From the NCBI GenBank assembly GCA_004020645.1, contig SAQL01000001.1, positions 213,176 through 277,175 of the forward strand: a DNA stretch of 64,000 nt, read 5' to 3'. The first letter of the stretch is position 1, and each line of letters begins with the position of its first letter. The stretch is from Mesorhizobium sp. Its GTDB lineage: Bacteria > Pseudomonadota > Alphaproteobacteria > Rhizobiales > Rhizobiaceae. Below, piece by piece: positions 62,107 through 64,000 of this stretch. The position numbers and the translations under genes were made by a program. Under the pieces are notes generated by a model, which was not told where the DNA came from, did not search any database, and saw only the letters and a program-made list of their open reading frames with translations.

Positions 62107-62967
62107 ATGAGACAACTACTGGGAATTCTGGTCGCGAGTCTGATTGCGGCGACGTCGACCGGATCGGCTGCAGGAGCCGAGGCCGTCTCGGTTTCGCAAC
62201 TGAAGGAGCATACCCATATCCATGGGCTGGCCGTAGATAGGGAGAATTCCGGCAAGCTCTTGATAGCGACCCACCACGGCCTCTTTCGCGCCGGGTCGGA
62301 CGGAACGGCAGAGCTTATTTCGCCGGTGCAGGATTTTATGGGGTTCACGCCGGACCCGTCCGACCCGAGGTCGCTCTACGCCAGCGGGCACCCGGCGGGT
62401 GGGGGTAATCTCGGGTTCATCGCCTCAGCCGACAACGGCGTTACCTGGAATCAGGTTTCGCCGGGAGCTGACGGCCCGGTCGACTTTCACCAGATGACGG
62501 TCAGCTCGGCCGATCCTCAGGTTCTCTACGGCGCCTACGGCCGCCTACAGGTGAGCCGCGATGCCGGGAAGACATGGTCGGTGGTTGGACCGCTGCCGGA
62601 AAAGCTGATCGACCTCGCCGCATCGGCAAAGGACGCCGACACGATTTACGCCGCGACTGAAGGAGGCCTGTCGGTCAGCAGGGACGGGGGTCAAACTTGG
62701 GAAACGATCGTCGATGGCGCGCCAGTCAGTCTCGTTGAGGTGACGGCCGACGGTTCCGTCTACGCGTTCGTGGTGGGACGAGGACTTGTCCGTTCCGCGG
62801 AGGCTGCTCTGAACTTCGCGCCCCTTTCCAGCGGCTTGAGTGACCGAATCCTGCTGCACCTCGCGGTCGATCCAACGGACAAGGATCGGATATTTGTCGC
62901 GTCTCACCAAAGCGACATCCTGGCCAGCACCGACGGCGGCGCCAACTGGACCGAACTCGGTCGTTGA
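62107..62967 (+). CDS. Exported BNR-repeat protein (F510_1955 type)
   Basis: 286 residues from ATG 62107 with TTGGAGG upstream. A signal peptide (GILVASLIAATSTGSAAGA) precedes a beta-propeller with Asp-box repeats (SADNGVTWN, SRDAGKTWS, SRDGGQTWE, STDGGANWT). HTHIHGLAVDRENSG is typical of the F510_1955 group, often named glycosylhydrolase but without proof of activity. It is linked to a cytochrome c gene and to copper genes; a redox or sensor role is possible. Confidence 0.8.
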   Translation: MRQLLGILVASLIAATSTGSAAGAEAVSVSQLKEHTHIHGLAVDRENSGKLLIATHHGLFRAGSDGTAELISPVQDFMGFTPDPSDPRSLYASGHPAGGGNLGFIASADNGVTWNQVSPGADGPVDFHQMTVSSADPQVLYGAYGRLQVSRDAGKTWSVVGPLPEKLIDLAASAKDADTIYAATEGGLSVSRDGGQTWETIVDGAPVSLVEVTADGSVYAFVVGRGLVRSAEAALNFAPLSSGLSDRILLHLAVDPTDKDRIFVASHQSDILASTDGGANWTELGR

Positions 62968-62979
62968 AGCGGTGACACA

Positions 62980-63471
62980 GTGGATCGTAGGGTGATTGGA
63001 AAGCTGGCGCTTACGCTTGCTCTCGCCGCCTTGGTGGCGGTCTGTGTGGTTCTTGTTTTCGGCGGTAAGTCGGGCGGGATCCTCAAGCCCGACGATGCCC
63101 GTGTCATCGCGCGCGGCGAGGCCGTTTACGTGGCGCATTGCGCCTCTTGCCATGGCAGGAACCTCGAAGGTCAACCCGAGTGGAAAGCGCAGGACAAGGA
63201 TGGATTCCTTCCGGCGCCGCCGCACGACGAAAGCGGTCACACCTGGCACCACCCGGACACGCTGCTTTTCAGGATAACTAAACTCGGCGTTGCTGAAGCC
63301 GCCAACCTCAAGGATTACAAAACGCGGATGCCAGCTTTCGGGGGAATCCTGACCGACGCCGAAATCATCGCGGCTTTGTCCTACATCAAGTCGCGCTGGC
63401 CGGACGACATGCGCCGTCGCCACGACGAACTGAACCGCGTCTTCGCGCGGCGGGAACCCTCCGCACGATGA
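62980..63471 (+). CDS. Membrane-anchored c-type cytochrome
   Basis: 163 residues from GTG 62980. An N-terminal helix ([21 protein letters not shown]) is followed by one class I cytochrome c domain with CASCHG (Cys54, Cys57, His58) and the Met ligand in RMPAFGG. It is attached to the outer face of the inner membrane. It could pass electrons from multicopper oxidases or act with the BNR protein 12 bases upstream. Confidence 0.88.
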   Translation: MDRRVIGKLALTLALAALVAVCVVLVFGGKSGGILKPDDARVIARGEAVYVAHCASCHGRNLEGQPEWKAQDKDGFLPAPPHDESGHTWHHPDTLLFRITKLGVAEAANLKDYKTRMPAFGGILTDAEIIAALSYIKSRWPDDMRRRHDELNRVFARREPSAR

Positions 63472-63490
63472 GCCGCATTGTGGCGGCACA

Positions 63491-64000
63491 TCATCGCCGA
63501 CGGGCAAGCTCCCGATAAAACGCCTCCGGCGTAACGGCGATCTCCGACGCAACGTGATGCCAGCGTCCCTTGGGCGGCAAGACGCCGCCGTTGCATGCCA
63601 TCCAGGCACTAACTCTCGCCGCGACGGACTTCAGGGATAATATCTCGGCCCGTGTCCGCGTCCGATGAACCTCGCCTGCCAAGTGTCGCAACAATGCAGA
63701 GGCCAACTCACGATCACTTTCGAGCACCGCCTTGGCCCTGGTGATCGGCACAGCGCGCACCATCGATGCCTCGGCTGCCAACGCATCGCAATGGTACCGG
63801 TCCGTAAACAGCGAAGCCTCGGCCAGGATCGAAGCGGAGCCGGCACGCTGCAACGTCAGCTGGAACCCGTCAGGAAGTGCCCGGACAAGGCGCAGTTCTC
63901 CTGCGGTGACCAAGAAGAGCGACAAGACCGGGTGGTCCATACGAAACAGGACGCTGCCGGCAGGGAGAGATTGCTCGCGTTCCGCGAGTTCAAGGAATCG
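63491..64000 (-). CDS. Crp/Fnr-family regulator (partial, runs off the window)
   Basis: The stop is at 63491 and the frame stays open to the window end, so the start lies beyond 64000. The visible part (170 residues) has a cyclic-nucleotide-binding-like domain (LPAGSVLFRMDHP and later ILAEASLFTDRYHCDALA) and a winged helix (LKSVAARVSAWMACNG, VASEIAVTPEAFYRELARR). No Fnr-type Cys cluster is visible in this part. It is convergent with the cytochrome gene. Confidence 0.82.
   Translation of the reverse strand, partial: RFLELAEREQSLPAGSVLFRMDHPVLSLFLVTAGELRLVRALPDGFQLTLQRAGSASILAEASLFTDRYHCDALAAEASMVRAVPITRAKAVLESDRELASALLRHLAGEVHRTRTRAEILSLKSVAARVSAWMACNGGVLPPKGRWHHVASEIAVTPEAFYRELARRR

Noticed and set aside
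62545..63609. Long minus-strand frame opposite the BNR protein and cytochrome c
   Set aside because: Shadow; CASCHG and Asp-box repeats are on the plus strand.

Overview
The window looks like chromosome from an alphaproteobacterium of the Hyphomicrobiales, most like Mesorhizobium or a close relative. This is inferred from the order tpiA-secG-(L,D-transpeptidase)-pyrG, the high GC content, DUF982 proteins, an HWE-family histidine kinase, several TRAP transporters and palindromic intergenic repeats of a rhizobial kind. No tRNA, rRNA or CRISPR array was seen.

Layout. (1) 1-9.2 kb is core: the tpiA 3' end, secG, a YkuD L,D-transpeptidase, pyrG, a DUF1697 protein and a DUF982 protein, then a TetR repressor divergent from a HlyD/ABC export operon with a clear operator between them. 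(2) 9.3-18.9 kb holds a membrane-anchored trehalose-6-phosphate synthase, a GT4 glycosyltransferase overlapping a debranching-enzyme remnant, a second DUF982 gene, a LuxR regulator, an HWE sensor kinase with a NarL-type response regulator, an IS21-like scrap, a HemK/PrmC-like methyltransferase and a free-standing acyl carrier protein. (3) 19.1-26.1 kb is a catabolic locus: a beta-keto acid cleavage enzyme divergent from a class III aminotransferase, then an RpiR regulator and a TAXI-TRAP transporter. (4) 26,136-30,983 is a Tn3-family transposon derivative. It has two inverted repeats of about 40 bp, a perfect 5-bp target duplication (TGGTG) and a residual 3' end of tnpA. It carries a frameshifted LuxR regulator, a membrane protein and an alpha/beta-hydrolase-methyltransferase fusion. 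(5) 31.0-36.0 kb is an L-idonate 5-dehydrogenase-like gene with a DctPQM TRAP transporter and a FadR-type regulator.

(6) 36.2-64 kb is a copper/thiol-redox island. It holds three different multicopper oxidases (one fused to a DUF4396 membrane domain), a TolC-like lipoprotein, a cupredoxin, a CusF-like chaperone, a CusBA efflux pair, a DUF411 protein and Csp-type cysteine-rich copper storage proteins (one intact, one truncated). It also holds a periplasmic thiol/copper maturation set: CcmG-like remnant, TlpA, Sco, DsbA and CcdA, followed by a Cys-rich Tat-exported protein of unknown family. A BNR-repeat protein, a cytochrome c, a TetR regulator and a Crp/Fnr regulator close the window.

How it works together (inference): periplasmic Cu(I) is oxidised by the multicopper oxidases, carried by the cupredoxin and CusF-like proteins, exported by CusBA with the TolC-like protein, and sequestered by Csp. 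The Sco/DsbA/TlpA/CcdA set would keep Cys-rich exported proteins reduced and metallated. Three small exported Cys/Met/His proteins sit at the head of successive operons and may be one family. No CueR, CusRS or CopA ATPase is visible in the window. The island also shows decay: an internal deletion in ccmG, an epimerase-cusA chimera, and remnants of a duplicated module at 43.9-44.9 and 60.0-61.1 kb.
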